Counted from the first letter of the stretch, positions 43,583 through 55,100 are shown. The stretch: DNA of 64,000 nt from Labilibaculum manganireducens (GCF_002843385.1 NZ_MVDE01000020.1:31193-95192), one strand, 5' to 3'. Numbers and translations are program-made. Notes: generated by a model from the letters alone, not told the origin.

Positions 43583-43893
43583 TGATTTTTTCACTTGTAA
43601 GCCCATAATTTTCATAAAATCTGAATAAAAATGAACTGAAAGAGCACAGATAGTCCAAAAAAGCACTCATAAATCTTGAAGCAATTTAGTAATGGGTAAA
43701 CTAATTCAACCGAAATGCACTTTCCTCTTATCATGATAAATACAAAAAAGATCCTATCTAAAAAAATATCAATTACAAAAACAAACAACACAACTCCCTT
43801 ACAAACTGCCAACTAAACCCAAAAGAAAACATTGATTAACAATTTAATTTACGGAGTTAATCCACAATTAAATTAAAATTAATTGACGCAACA

Positions 43894-43901
43894 TAGTTTT
43901 G
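43894..43901 (+). promoter_or_regulatory. -7 element for the GH92 gene
   Basis: TAGTTTTG fits TAnnTTTG and lies 31 bases before the start codon. A mirror element TATATTTG occurs on the minus strand at 43912-43905, so a divergent start is possible. Confidence 0.45.
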
Positions 43902-43931
43902 CTTCAAATATATTAATCAGAATACCTTTTA

Positions 43932-46205
43932 ATGAAGAAGCTCACTTTACTATTCTCTCTACTTTTTTCTTTGACTCTATTTGCACAAAAGAAAATTGTC
44001 GACTATGTAAATCCAAATATTGGAGGCATTGGTCATATGCTCGAACCAACAATTCCATTGGTGCATCTTCCCAACAGCATGATGCGTATTTCAAAAGAGC
44101 CAAAAGGTTATCAAAGCGAGAAAATTACACACTTTCCCTTCACTATTGTTTCTCACAGGAAAGGAACAATCGGCAAATTCATGATTTCTCAGAATCCGAC
44201 CTCGCAAAAACCTGAAAATTGGGAGTCTGCCTATGACCATGACCAGGAAACAGTCAGTCCGTATTACTATTCCGTTTTATTGGAAGATTTTGATATCAAA
44301 ATGGAATTAACTGCAAGTCAACATGTTTCACTTTCACGTTTTAGCTTCACAAACAATGCTCCTGCAAATTTATACTTGCAATGCAGAGATAATGGGAAAT
44401 TTAACATTTCTCCTAAAGAAAATACAATTACAGGTTTTGATATGATTACAGCGGTTGACGGCATTGATCTTGAGCATCCTGTAAAAATTTATTTTGCAGT
44501 CCGGTTTGATCAAAACATGTCTGATTACGGCACTTTCGACACAAACAAATTAGACTCGAACAGCAAAACTATTTCGGGAAATAAAATTGGAGCGTTTTTT
44601 CGATTTGATGATACTTCAAATCCATTACAACTTAAAATAGCTGTTTCTTATATTTCGGCAGAAGAGGCTAAAAAACATTTGAAAAGCGAAATGCCTGATT
44701 GGGATTTTGATCAATACAAAGAATCTCACAAACGGATATGGAATGATGCACTGAGTAAAATACTGGTGAAAGGTGGAAGTGAAGATCAAAAAACAGTTTT
44801 CTACACGGCACTTTACCGTTGCTATGAGAGAATGGTGAATATTTCTGAAGACGGAAAATACTTTAGTAATTACGATCAAAAAATCCATAGTGATGATGGC
44901 GTTGATTTTTTTGTTGACGATTGGGTTTGGGATACATACCGGGCGACTCATCCATTGATGTGCTTAATTGATCCGGAGAATCAATCAAAAAAAATCAATT
45001 CCTACATTAAAATGTATGAACAAAGTGGCTGGATGCCATCCTTTCCCCTGTTTACGGGCGATCATACTTGCATGAATGGAAATCACGCCTCTTCGATTAT
45101 AGCAGATGCTTATTTTAAAGGAATAAGAGGATTTAACATCGAGAAAGCCTTTGAGGGCTTAAAAAAGAATGAATTGGAAGCTACCATGTTACCATGGAAG
45201 AATGGTCCGGCAACAGAATTAGATACCTTTTATCATGAAAATGGCTTTTTCCCAGCTTTAAAGCCAGGAGAAAAAGAATGGGTGAAAGAAGTTCACCATT
45301 GGGAAAAAAGACAAGCAGTAGCCTTAACACTTGGGCATAGCTATGATGATTGGTGCATTGCACAATTGGCAAAGGATCTTAACAAGAAAGAAGACTACCA
45401 GCTTTTCTCAAAAAAAGCCAATAATTATAAAAACAATTTTGATTCTGAAATTGGTTTTATGGCTCCAAAATCATCTGATGGAAAATGGATTAGACCATTC
45501 GATCCAAAATTATCCGGTGGTTTAGGTGGAAGAGCCTATTTCGCAGAAAACAACTCCTGGACTTACACCTGGGATATTCAGCATGACATTGCCGGATTAA
45601 TAAATTTGATGGGTGGAAATGAAAAATTTAACAACAAACTGGATCAACTATTTGTAGAACCATTCGGTATTCCGAAGTGGGATTATTGGGATATTTTTCC
45701 GGATGCAACGGGCTTAACCGGTCAATTTGTAATGGGAAATGAACCCAGTTTACACATTCCTTATTTGTATAATTATTCGGGAGCACCATGGAAAACGCAA
45801 AAACGAATCCGTTCCCTTATGGAAGTGTGGTTCACCAACTCTCCTTTTGGAATTTGCGGCGATGAAGATGGCGGAGGTTTATCTGCATTTTACGTTTTTT
45901 CGGCCATGGGATTTTATCCGGTCACACCAGGTGTTCCGGAGTACAACATTGGTAGTCCGATATTTAACGAGATTACAATTGATTTAGGCAATGGTAATCA
46001 ACTACAAATAATTGCGAACAATTGCTCTGCAAAAAACAAATACATTCAATCGGCAAGTTTGAATGGTAAGGAATTAAAAGGTCCCTACTTTGATCATTCG
46101 GAAATTATTAACGGAGCCAAACTAATATTGGAGATGGGGCCAAGACCAAATAAAACATGGGGAAGCAATCCAAAATTTGTTCCCTATTCGGTGAGTAAAA
46201 ATTAG
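43932..46205 (+). CDS. GH92-family alpha-mannosidase-type glycoside hydrolase
   Basis: 757 residues with a signal peptide (MKKLTLLFSLLFSLTLFAQ). N-terminal beta-sandwich (about 25-260), then an (alpha/alpha)6 barrel. GH92 marks: VNPNIGGIGHMLEPTIP, DDWVWDTYRATHPL, GDHTCMNGNHASSI, ENNSWTYTWDIQHDIAGL, MGNEPSLHIPYLYNYSG and GDEDGGGLSAFYVF. Family members are calcium-dependent exo-alpha-mannosidases acting on N-glycan-type mannosides. In the last motif the usual Cys/Gln positions read Gly-Gly, so substrate preference may differ. No SusCD pair, sensor or other CAZyme is adjacent. Confidence 0.92.
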   Translation: MKKLTLLFSLLFSLTLFAQKKIVDYVNPNIGGIGHMLEPTIPLVHLPNSMMRISKEPKGYQSEKITHFPFTIVSHRKGTIGKFMISQNPTSQKPENWESAYDHDQETVSPYYYSVLLEDFDIKMELTASQHVSLSRFSFTNNAPANLYLQCRDNGKFNISPKENTITGFDMITAVDGIDLEHPVKIYFAVRFDQNMSDYGTFDTNKLDSNSKTISGNKIGAFFRFDDTSNPLQLKIAVSYISAEEAKKHLKSEMPDWDFDQYKESHKRIWNDALSKILVKGGSEDQKTVFYTALYRCYERMVNISEDGKYFSNYDQKIHSDDGVDFFVDDWVWDTYRATHPLMCLIDPENQSKKINSYIKMYEQSGWMPSFPLFTGDHTCMNGNHASSIIADAYFKGIRGFNIEKAFEGLKKNELEATMLPWKNGPATELDTFYHENGFFPALKPGEKEWVKEVHHWEKRQAVALTLGHSYDDWCIAQLAKDLNKKEDYQLFSKKANNYKNNFDSEIGFMAPKSSDGKWIRPFDPKLSGGLGGRAYFAENNSWTYTWDIQHDIAGLINLMGGNEKFNNKLDQLFVEPFGIPKWDYWDIFPDATGLTGQFVMGNEPSLHIPYLYNYSGAPWKTQKRIRSLMEVWFTNSPFGICGDEDGGGLSAFYVFSAMGFYPVTPGVPEYNIGSPIFNEITIDLGNGNQLQIIANNCSAKNKYIQSASLNGKELKGPYFDHSEIINGAKLILEMGPRPNKTWGSNPKFVPYSVSKN

Positions 46206-46257
46206 TTAGTGATTTAGATTAGGTTAGTAAGAACTATTCCACACAAGTAGTTCAGTA

Positions 46258-46287
46258 GTAAGCCCCGAAAGTACCACATCGGGGTTT
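46258..46287 (+). terminator. Terminator after the GH92 gene
   Basis: CCCCGA/TCGGGG stem with a ten-base loop and TTTCTC tail. Between the stop codon and this hairpin lies a TTAG-rich segment (46202-46230) like that in the array at 55.4-56.6 kb. Confidence 0.7.
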
Positions 46288-46298
46288 CTCTATGTCAC

Positions 46299-46346
46299 AA
46301 AAAATGGAGGCAATAAAATCAGATGATTTCATGACCTCCATTTTTA
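46299..46346. terminator. Bidirectional terminator between GH92 and the ADP-dependent kinase
   Basis: Outer stem AAAATGGAGG/CCTCCATTTT enclosing an inner palindrome AAATCAGATGATTT, flanked by A and T runs. Confidence 0.75.
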
Positions 46347-46363
46347 TTCAATTTCGTTCTTCT

Positions 46364-47797
46364 TTAACGCGCACCAACCAATGATACCGAAGAGATTGTA
46401 TCTCCCATACCAACAAGTGTAACTGGTTTATCAATTAAGATGGTTGGAACTGCAATAATTTCTAATTTCTCATTTGTAAATATTCCTGTTTCCAAGAGCT
46501 GATTGTCTCCAAAAAGATTGGTTACTGTCTTTGAAAGTTTTGACAATTCATTTAACCCAACCTCAGACACTTCATGGCCTTTAGCCCAAAGCAATACTTC
46601 TTTTTTATCGATAGCGCCTGTTCCTGCTTTTGCTGCAGCAACAGTAGCGGCTAATTGCATTCCATTTCGGTTCTGAAGAGGAGAAACGCTAAATCCTTTT
46701 TCCTGAAGAGTAAGATACAGTCCAAACATATGAAGCTGCATTCTAGAGCAATTGGTATACTCACGAATCTTCAGCATTCCTTCAAACAAGTTCGAACTAT
46801 TGGTATTTTCTTCGCATTTTTGCGCCAATTCGTCCTCACCGATCACTTCTAAAATATCGATTAGTTCCCGTTCGTTAAAACCTAAACTATCAACACTTTC
46901 AACCAAATTATCAATTAAATACTTACGAATTACTTTATTCTGAGTTGAAGCAACTTCTAAATGCAGTAAGCTATCCGGACAAGATTCCCGCCATTTTTCA
47001 ATCATTGCCTTTGAAAAATCGATTCGATCAGTTCCTTTGGTTCCATCGCGAAGAGACTCATGAAGCATCTGATAACCAGATAAAATTATATATTCAGGAT
47101 TGATGTCGTTTTGCGACATTCTGTTTGCAAAATTCTCGTCGATATGCAGTTTAAAATTTAATGGATCGTAGGTTGCAATAAAACGGTTTGCTTTCGGGCA
47201 CACATAAGTTTTACCGTTCAAACTGATAGAATCTCCCTTATCAAATTCGATAATCCAATGAATTAAAGCTAAATCGGAAGAGCGATCGACCTTAGATGCC
47301 TGCTTAATTTCGCCGTTTTCATCGTTTGTTAATAAATTGGGAAGATCTAAAAACAGTTTAGATTGATCTTTTGGAGCTGATGCACAATGCACATAAACCG
47401 AGTTTACACCGCAAACAGCCATCACATTTGCAACAATACCACCCTGGCCTCCCATTTGCATTTTGTCGTAGCCAACATTTTTGTTTAGCCATTCAAAAAC
47501 GCCAACATCTTCAATCAACCATTCTTCGGCAATTCCATTTTTAAAACAATTCAGAAAACCACGAATTGCATCTTCATTGCAGCGAATGTTATTCTCTCCT
47601 TCACCAAGAATCAAATCTGTGTTCAGGTTATTTTCAGCAATCAGGTTTTGAATTCCTTTGCCATTCACCTTAATTACGGCATCAACATTGGCATTAAAAG
47701 CACTAATCAGTCCATTAATTTCACCCATTTTTTGCAATTGGGCTGGTGCTGTTTTGTAGTTTTCAAGCCATTTTGTTTTTAATTCGATCGAAGACAT
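46364..47797 (-). CDS. ADP-dependent phosphofructokinase/glucokinase family protein
   Basis: 477 residues of the ribokinase-like ADP_PFK_GK family. Marks: SAFNANVDAVIKVNGKG near the N terminus, MGGQGGIVANVMAVCG, ILSGYQMLHESLRDG, HLEVASTQNK, SLGFNERELIDIL, and the C-terminal VTLVGMGDTISS, where GxGD supplies the catalytic Asp. These enzymes use ADP instead of ATP to phosphorylate fructose 6-phosphate or glucose and are best known from archaea and metazoa. Which sugar is used cannot be read from the sequence. Monocistronic. Confidence 0.85.
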   Translation of the reverse strand: MSSIELKTKWLENYKTAPAQLQKMGEINGLISAFNANVDAVIKVNGKGIQNLIAENNLNTDLILGEGENNIRCNEDAIRGFLNCFKNGIAEEWLIEDVGVFEWLNKNVGYDKMQMGGQGGIVANVMAVCGVNSVYVHCASAPKDQSKLFLDLPNLLTNDENGEIKQASKVDRSSDLALIHWIIEFDKGDSISLNGKTYVCPKANRFIATYDPLNFKLHIDENFANRMSQNDINPEYIILSGYQMLHESLRDGTKGTDRIDFSKAMIEKWRESCPDSLLHLEVASTQNKVIRKYLIDNLVESVDSLGFNERELIDILEVIGEDELAQKCEENTNSSNLFEGMLKIREYTNCSRMQLHMFGLYLTLQEKGFSVSPLQNRNGMQLAATVAAAKAGTGAIDKKEVLLWAKGHEVSEVGLNELSKLSKTVTNLFGDNQLLETGIFTNEKLEIIAVPTILIDKPVTLVGMGDTISSVSLVGAR

Positions 47798-47974
47798 TTG
47801 GTCCTATTTTAGAGTTAAAATACTAGTTTTCTAAATTTATCAATTAACAAAGAAATTAAATTAAATCTCAATTTATAAAAATAGTCCATGAAAAGCATAA
47901 ATATATCTCCGCAATGGTTTGAAATAACAGATAAACTTCAACATTCACAATTTCATGTTATCAAATTTTAAGCT

Positions 47975-48007
47975 AAAAAAAGCCTGCTCACAATGCAAGC
48001 AGGCTTT
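47975..48007 (-). terminator. Intrinsic terminator after clpB
   Basis: Stem AAAGCCTGCT/AGCAGGCTTT with a nine-base loop, A-run at left, directly beyond the clpB stop. Confidence 0.9.
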
Positions 48008-48030
48008 GTATTTAATTACGTTTGATCTTT

Positions 48031-50622
48031 TTACAGATTACGAAAAACCAATCCATTTTCCTCAGCATCAATTAGAATCTTTTGATTGGGAGCAATACTT
48101 TCGGACAAAATTTGTTTTGACAGTTCGTTAAGAACCTCTCTTTGAAGTACCCTTTTTATTGGACGGGCACCAAATTGAGGATCAAAACCAACATTTCCAA
48201 GATAACTAACTGCCTTTTCGCTTAACTCAATACTAATTTCGTTTTTCAGGAGCATTGATTTTACCATCTCAAACTGTAATCGAACAATTTGTTTTACTTC
48301 TTCCCGATCCAATGGAGTAAAAACAATGGTTTCATCGATACGATTTAAAAATTCAGGACGAATGGTCTTTTTCAACAAATTGAGAACTTCATTTCGGGCT
48401 TCCCAGATTAGTTCTCCCCTATTGTTAGAGTTCATTTTCGAAATCTTTTCCTGAATCAGCTGAGAACCCACATTTGAAGTCATGATGATAATCGTATTCT
48501 TGAAATCAACTACCCTTCCTTTGTTGTCTGTTAATCGTCCGTCGTCAAGAACCTGCAGCAGAATATTAAAAACATCCGGATGCGCTTTCTCAATCTCGTC
48601 AAGAAGAACAACAGAATATGGCTTTCTGCGAACCGCTTCGGTTAACTGACCACCTTCATCGTATCCAACGTATCCCGGAGGCGCTCCAATCAATCTTGAA
48701 ACGGAATGACGTTCCTGATATTCGGACATATCAATTCTAGTCATATAGTTTTCGTTATCGAACAGAAATTCGGCCAATGCTTTTGCCAATTCCGTTTTCC
48801 CCACTCCGGTTGTCCCTAAAAAAATGAATGATCCAATTGGCCTTTTCGCATCCTGCAAGCCCGCTCTGCTTCTGCGAACAGCATCAGCAACAGCGGAAAT
48901 TGCCTCCTCTTGCCCTACAACTCTTTTATGAAGCTCTGTTTCCAAACCAAGCAATTTTTGCCTTTCACTTTTCAACATTCTGTTTACAGGAATACCCGTC
49001 CAGCGTGATACCACATAAGCAATATCTTCACTTCCAACCTCCTCTTTAATCATAGCATCCGAATTCTGATTGATTTTCAACTGTTCATTCAAACGCTCAA
49101 TTTCTTTCTCAACCTCTTTTACTCTTCCGTAACGAATTTCCGCAACTCTGGCATAATCACCTTCACGCTCAGCTTTTTCTGCCTCGTACTTCAGGTTTTC
49201 CAATTCTTCCTTATTCTTTTGAATGCCGTCAATTACTTCGCGTTCAGCTTCCCATTTTGCCCGAAGACGATTTCTTTCATCGTTCAACTCAGCAATTTCC
49301 CGCGATAAATCTTCCAATTTCTTTTTATCACCTTCCCGCTGAATAGCCATTCGTTCAATTTCCAATTGTTTGATTCGTCGTTCAATTTCATCCAGTTCTT
49401 CGGGCAACGAATTCATTTCCAAACGCAATTTGGCAGCAGCCTCATCAATCAAATCAATCGCCTTATCAGGCAAAAACCGATCAGAGATATATCTTTGAGA
49501 TAACTCAACAGCCGCTATAATTGCTTCATCTTTAATCTGAACCTTATGATGATTTTCATATCGCTCTTTTAATCCACGAAGGATGGAAATTGCACTTAGG
49601 ATATCCGGTTCATTCACCATAACCTTTTGAAAACGTCTCTCTAAAGCTTTGTCCTTTTCAAAATACTTTTGATATTCATCTAAGGTAGTCGCACCAATTG
49701 CCCGCAAATCACCACGAGCCAATGCCGGCTTTAAAATATTGGCCGCATCCATAGCACCTTCGCCTTTTCCTGCACCAATTAAAGTGTGAATCTCATCAAT
49801 GAACAAAACAATATCACCATCCGATTCAACCACCTCTTTCACCACTGACTTTAACCGCTCTTCGAATTCACCTTTGTATTTTGCCCCCGCAATCAATGCG
49901 CCCATATCCAAAGAAAAAACCTGTTTGTTTTTCAAATTATCCGGAACATCACCCTTAACAATACGATGAGCCAATCCTTCGGCAATAGCTGTTTTTCCCA
50001 CACCTGGCTCACCAATTAGAATCGGGTTATTTTTCGTTCTCCGCGATAAAATCTGAAGAATTCTTCTTATTTCCTCATCTCGTCCAATTACAGGATCCAA
50101 TTTTCCGTTTCGGGCCCGTTCGTTTAAATCAATGGCAAATCTTCGTAAAGAATTAAATGTATCCTCAGCAGTTTGAGAATCGACCTTTGCTCCTTTTCGT
50201 AATTCATTAATAGCCACAGTAAGGTCTTTTTCATTAATTTGATTATCCTTAAGCAGATTTGAAATTTGATCCTTCCCTTTTAAAAGACCTAACAATATAT
50301 GCTCAAGAGAAACAAACTGATCGCCCATTTTATTTGAGATCTCGGTTGAAAACTGCAAAGCACTTGTGGCTTCTCTTGAAAGGTAAGGATCGCCTCCAAC
50401 TACCTTTGGATAGCTTTCTAAAACCTTATCTAAGACCAACGAGAAGTTTATTAAGTTTACTCCTAACTTCTTAAATAGAAAATTGGTGATATTCTCTCCT
50501 TCTACCAAAACACCCTTTAAAATGTGTCCGGTATCAACTGCCTGTTGTTGTTTACCTGTGGCTAACTGAAAAGCCTTTTCAATTGCCTGCTGCGATTTAA
50601 TTGTAAAATTATTGTAGTTCAT
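48031..50622 (-). CDS. clpB: ATP-dependent disaggregase ClpB
   Basis: Hexameric AAA+ chaperone that pulls proteins out of aggregates with DnaK. 863 residues, normal length: N-terminal Clp_N domain (1-150), AAA-1 (Walker [13 protein letters not shown], Walker [12 protein letters not shown]), the M-domain coiled coil (about 410-530), and AAA-2 ([27 protein letters not shown]). No ClpP-binding loop is present, as expected. No heat-shock operator was recognised upstream. Confidence 0.97.
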   Translation of the reverse strand: MNYNNFTIKSQQAIEKAFQLATGKQQQAVDTGHILKGVLVEGENITNFLFKKLGVNLINFSLVLDKVLESYPKVVGGDPYLSREATSALQFSTEISNKMGDQFVSLEHILLGLLKGKDQISNLLKDNQINEKDLTVAINELRKGAKVDSQTAEDTFNSLRRFAIDLNERARNGKLDPVIGRDEEIRRILQILSRRTKNNPILIGEPGVGKTAIAEGLAHRIVKGDVPDNLKNKQVFSLDMGALIAGAKYKGEFEERLKSVVKEVVESDGDIVLFIDEIHTLIGAGKGEGAMDAANILKPALARGDLRAIGATTLDEYQKYFEKDKALERRFQKVMVNEPDILSAISILRGLKERYENHHKVQIKDEAIIAAVELSQRYISDRFLPDKAIDLIDEAAAKLRLEMNSLPEELDEIERRIKQLEIERMAIQREGDKKKLEDLSREIAELNDERNRLRAKWEAEREVIDGIQKNKEELENLKYEAEKAEREGDYARVAEIRYGRVKEVEKEIERLNEQLKINQNSDAMIKEEVGSEDIAYVVSRWTGIPVNRMLKSERQKLLGLETELHKRVVGQEEAISAVADAVRRSRAGLQDAKRPIGSFIFLGTTGVGKTELAKALAEFLFDNENYMTRIDMSEYQERHSVSRLIGAPPGYVGYDEGGQLTEAVRRKPYSVVLLDEIEKAHPDVFNILLQVLDDGRLTDNKGRVVDFKNTIIIMTSNVGSQLIQEKISKMNSNNRGELIWEARNEVLNLLKKTIRPEFLNRIDETIVFTPLDREEVKQIVRLQFEMVKSMLLKNEISIELSEKAVSYLGNVGFDPQFGARPIKRVLQREVLNELSKQILSESIAPNQKILIDAEENGLVFRNL

Positions 50623-50888
50623 ATTTTTGATTTTACGACTTCATTTATTATAAAATGGCTAATTGTCATTCAAAACGAATCATTCAAAACATTTGCCAAG
50701 TCAACAATGTGGTCAATAAGCAGAAAAAATGTCTGAACTACAGCAAAACAATCAGCCAGTTTGACATATTATCAACAACTTACCTGAAAACATTTCCGAC
50801 ATGCTGTTAAACAAACAAAAAAATAGCAACACATCTGCATAATTATATATATTTACAAGCTGAAATTTAAAACAAATAAAGATACTAT

Positions 50889-51302
50889 ATGAAAGCAACT
50901 ACAACTTGGACTCAAGGAACGTCTTCAATTATTACAGATAACAGAGGTCACGAAGTTACAATTGACCTACCGGAAGGAAAAGGTGGAGAAGATTTAGGAG
51001 CTACAGCATTTGAATTGTGCTTAATGAGTTACTCCGGATGCGTAAATACAATTTTCAATATCGTTGCAAAAAAAATGAGAATTGAATTTACTACTCTAGA
51101 AGTAGATACTACCGGATATCAGAAAGATGGAGCTCCAACCTTTACTGATGTTGAGGTTGAATTGAGAATTGACTCTAATGCAAGTGATGAAAAAATCGAC
51201 AAGTGCTTACAACAAACTTTGAAAATGTGTCCTGTAGGTGTTTTATTTCACCAAGCAGGTGTAAACACAACTTACAAAATTGAAAAATTACAAAAAGCAT
51301 AA
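50889..51302 (+). CDS. OsmC/Ohr-family protein
   Basis: 137 residues with the OsmC fold. The two redox Cys are in LMSYSGCVNTIF and KMCPVGVLF, as in thiol-dependent peroxidases that reduce organic hydroperoxides. A conserved Arg is not obvious, so it may be a YhfA-like branch rather than true Ohr. Transcribed alone in the direction of the peroxiredoxin gene, with a terminator between. Confidence 0.88.
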   Translation: MKATTTWTQGTSSIITDNRGHEVTIDLPEGKGGEDLGATAFELCLMSYSGCVNTIFNIVAKKMRIEFTTLEVDTTGYQKDGAPTFTDVEVELRIDSNASDEKIDKCLQQTLKMCPVGVLFHQAGVNTTYKIEKLQKA

Positions 51303-51324
51303 ACTGAAACTAAATCAGTAATCT

Positions 51325-51355
51325 AATCCCTTGCTTGCGCAAGGGATTTTTTTTT
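51325..51355 (+). terminator. Intrinsic terminator after the OsmC gene
   Basis: Perfect stem AATCCCTTGC/GCAAGGGATT with a TTGC loop and a run of nine Ts. Confidence 0.92.
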
Positions 51356-51463
51356 CATTTACAGCCATTAACAAATCATTAACGCCAACACAGCCTTCTA
51401 TTTGTTTATAAATAAAAAATAAAAGACTAATTTGTATCTTATTTCACGAAAAACAATTAGAAT

Positions 51464-52045
51464 ATGAAAATTTTACTGGTGACAGCAATATTCTTGACCA
51501 GTCTTACAAGTTTTGGTCAGATGGAACAAAGCAGCATATTGGTAGGGCAAAAAGCTCCTATGTTTAAGGCAGTGGATCAATATGGCAAAACAATAGCAAG
51601 CGATGAAATTTTAAAGAATGAACAATTAATCGTTGTATTTTACCGCGGACAGTGGTGTCCTTACTGCAATAAACACCTATCTCATCTACAAGATCATGTT
51701 GGAGATTTTAAAAAAGCAGGTGCCCGACTGGTAGCAATTACACCAGAAACCAATATGAGTGTTAGTAAAACCATCGATAAAACAAAAGCAGAATATTCCA
51801 TTCTGCACGATGTAGATTCCAAAATCATGAAGCAATACGGTGTTGATTTTGTATTGCCTGAAAAATTACAGAAAAAATATAAGGAATATGGTATTGATCT
51901 TGCCGTTTCAAATGGAAATGATGATCAGACACTTCCTGTTCCAGCAACTTATGTGATTGGAAAAGATGGTATCGTAAAATATGTGCAGTATGATCCTGAT
52001 TACAAAAACAGATCGAATGCTAAAGAAATATTAAAACATTTGTAA
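51464..52045 (+). CDS. Exported peroxiredoxin-like (AhpC/TSA) protein
   Basis: 193 residues with a signal peptide (MKILLVTAIFLTSLTSFGQ) and a thioredoxin/AhpC fold. The active site is FYRGQWCPYCNKHL. The CPYC arrangement and the flanking FYRGQW are typical of the peroxiredoxin-like family related to AhpC/TSA and differ from thioredoxin CGPC. It likely reduces peroxides or keeps thiols reduced in the periplasm. Its neighbour OsmC is a cytoplasmic counterpart in oxidative defence. Confidence 0.87.
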   Translation: MKILLVTAIFLTSLTSFGQMEQSSILVGQKAPMFKAVDQYGKTIASDEILKNEQLIVVFYRGQWCPYCNKHLSHLQDHVGDFKKAGARLVAITPETNMSVSKTIDKTKAEYSILHDVDSKIMKQYGVDFVLPEKLQKKYKEYGIDLAVSNGNDDQTLPVPATYVIGKDGIVKYVQYDPDYKNRSNAKEILKHL

Positions 52046-52083
52046 TATGTTATTATTCGCTTTAATGACAAAAAAACTCTAAT

Positions 52084-52121
52084 AAAAAAGGAGTTAAACC
52101 ATTGATTTTAACTCCTTTTTT
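52084..52121. terminator. Bidirectional terminator between the peroxiredoxin and ABC genes
   Basis: Stem AAAAAAGGAGTTAAA with its complement, eight-base loop, in the gap between convergent genes. Confidence 0.88.
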
Positions 52122-52134
52122 ATATTCATCACAA

Positions 52135-55100
52135 TTACTTCAGACGTTTTCTGGTAATTCGTATGTGACCTTCGGGAAGTATTTTCACCCATAATATTTC
52201 TATCAGAAGCAATACTCTTCTTAATGCATCGAAATAAAGTGTAAAATAAAAAAACAAGCTGGTTAACCAAATAACAATCACATTAAACCAAAAAGTATTC
52301 ACAAGGTAATTGCCAATTCGTTTCTGAGATGAAAATAGTTGAGCTCTTCCCATTTTGTTCACGGGAATTTGAAAAACAGGGTCTTTCAATTGAATCAATT
52401 CGCCTTTAAATTCAACAATTTTATTTAGCTCTCTTCGATTTAAAACAATCTGTTCAATAGCTTCATTATGGTGTTTTTGTTTGAATTCAAACAATCCTTT
52501 TTTACCTCCGTACTGTTCCAGTAAATTTAGATAAGCCTGATCTCTTTTATCTGATTCGGTTTTGTAATTAGCCCACCCGTTTTGTTTGATTTTCTTTAGC
52601 CATTCCAATAAATCAACCGAAGAGTTCATAAATCCATTTTCGGTAAGTTCCACTCCACTTGGCAAAGTATATAAGTCTGCCAATTTTCCAAATTCGTTCT
52701 GCAATACCTGCAGCTGTTTTAAATTCCCTGATTGCAACCAGCTTTGGTATCGCTGCTTTAATTCAGGGATATAGAATGATGACCGAAACGAAGCCTCGCT
52801 CATTTTTTGTTCATAATCAAAAAACTGACTCTCAAAATCGTTGTTTCTGAATTGTTCTACTATTAAAGCTTCATAAGCCCAACGCGAAGTCATTAAATCG
52901 CCGACAAACGGCACATATTTTTGCGAAGTTATAGCTGGATGCAATTTGGTAAAGTTCACAATTACACCTGAAAACAATAGCTGTGGCACCAAAATAAAAG
53001 GGATGGAAACATAAACCGCCACAACTGTATTCAATGCTGCCGACAAATTTAAGCCGATCATATTAGCGCAGGCTGATGCTGTATACAAAACCAACCAATA
53101 TTCTAAAGTCAATCCTTTAATTTCGAGAATAGTATTAGCTATTAAAACAAACAGCAAGGTTTGAATTGCCGAAATTACAAGCATCACAATTACCTTTGAG
53201 TTTAAGTAGCTAAACCGGCTTAAATTGAGAAAGGATTCCCTCTTCATAATTCTCCTGTCATGAAGAATTTCTTCCGCCGAAATAATCAATCCTAAAAAGA
53301 GAGATACCACCACTGCCATAAAAATAAAGGAGGGGATATTTTCATTATTTGAGAAAATATAAGCCGAAGGATCATCATCTGTGCCACTAATATATTTGGT
53401 GAAATATCCCAATATAACTGCTAAAACAGGAGCTTCAAGGAGAGTAATAAAAATGTACTGTTTATTGCTGATTTTAGCCTTTACATCACGCGCCAAATAA
53501 ATCTTTAACTGCTCTGTTCGTTTGGGAATACTAAAATAATTGATTGGAATCATTCGTTTCCGCTTTGGTACCTTAACCGGATTCTTCGCTTCAATATTCT
53601 CTTTGTACAATTCATACCATTCATCGGAGCTTCTCTTTCTTTTACGGATTTGCCTGCCGTATTCATTCATCATCCGTGTTTCCACAATTCTTAAAATCTG
53701 CTCCGAATTTACATTACCACAAGTCAGACACTCACTTTCATCTGCTTTAACATACTGACTTTGAGTTTTAAAATAGACAACTGCATCAATTGGATTTCCA
53801 AAATAGATCACTTTACCACCTTGATCCATAATAATTAACTTATCCAGCAGCTTAAAAATATCTGATGAGGGTTGATGAATGTTACACATCACCAATTTCC
53901 CTTTTAAAACCTGTCTTTTCAGCAACAGCATCACCTTTTCCGAATCCATACTCGATAATCCGGAGGTAGGCTCATCCACAAACAAAACCGAAGGTTCCCG
54001 CATTAATTCCAATGCGATATTTAAGCGCTTTCTTTGTCCACCACTCAAAACCTTATTAATAGGATCTCCAACTTTTAAATCTCTGGCTTCAACCAAATCA
54101 AAGTTTTCAATAGTATCATCTATAATATTCTCAATTGTTTCCTCATCCAAATTATCGAAACATAACTTGGCATTAAAAAACAAATTCTGGTAAACTGTTA
54201 ATTCCTCAACCAGCAAATCATCCTGAGGAACGTATCCAATAACACCTTCAAGTTCCTCTTTATCCTTATGGAGATTATATCCATTAATATATATATCACC
54301 CTGATTTAAAGGCAAATTCCCATTCAACACATTTAACAAAGTAGATTTCCCTGTACCACTGCCTCCCATTATTCCAATCAGCTGTCCTGATTCTACATGA
54401 AAATTAACCGGGAATACACCATTATTAGAACCTGGGAACTTAAATTCAATATTTTTAGCGACGAAGCGAATATCCGAAAGATTTTTCCGCTCAATAAATA
54501 CTGATACAATTTGAGAATAGTATATTGGATCAATTCTATGACTTCTAATCACAGATCCATACGAGAGTATATAGGCACGATCCAATTTAATATTATGACC
54601 GTTTAAAAAAAGGTTGTACTCACCAAAATATTTCATCAGGAAAGTATTCGTACTTTCAAGATGAAGAATAAATAAACGACCTCGTAGTCTGGGACTAAAA
54701 ATATGCTTAACTACCTCATGTTCGAAAGTTTCATTAGCATCAATAATTAATAAATACGGATTAAACGGAATAGAATATTCGGTTCCTAAAATAAACTGCA
54801 GACTGTATTCAAATTCTTCTTTAGGAATCTTAAAAGCTTTCGATACGGTCTTTACAAATCCAAGTTCTTCAGGACCTGTAAATTCAGAATCATCAATAAA
54901 TTCAAGAAGCTGCAACATAATCCAAACTTTCTGTTCCTGCTCCGCCTCCTCAACTAATTTTGCACAAACATCTGCCACTTGCTTGTGTTTATTTTGAATT
55001 GTATCCTTATTTCCTTTGGTGTAATATGATTCTTTCAGGTAACGATTGAAATTATCCAAATATCTTTCATGCCATTCCTTACTAAACCGCTTCACTAAAT

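Larger units (their letters stand above)
43054..43931. other. Long gene-free region between citD and the GH92 gene
   Basis: 878 AT-rich bases between divergent genes. Features seen: a minus-strand-oriented terminator at 43396-43426, a TTAG-rich motif (43431-43456), a LacI-type operator-like site (43569-43582), and opposing -7 elements at 43894-43901 (plus) and 43905-43912 (minus). The only notable open frame (43612-43812, minus) has no family features. A non-coding minus-strand transcript ending at 43396 is possible. Confidence 0.55.

Noticed and set aside
43612..43812. 66-codon minus-strand open frame in the citD-GH92 gap
   Set aside because: Hydrophobic, Phe/Ile-rich composition as expected from random AT-rich DNA; no signal, family motif or promoter supports it.
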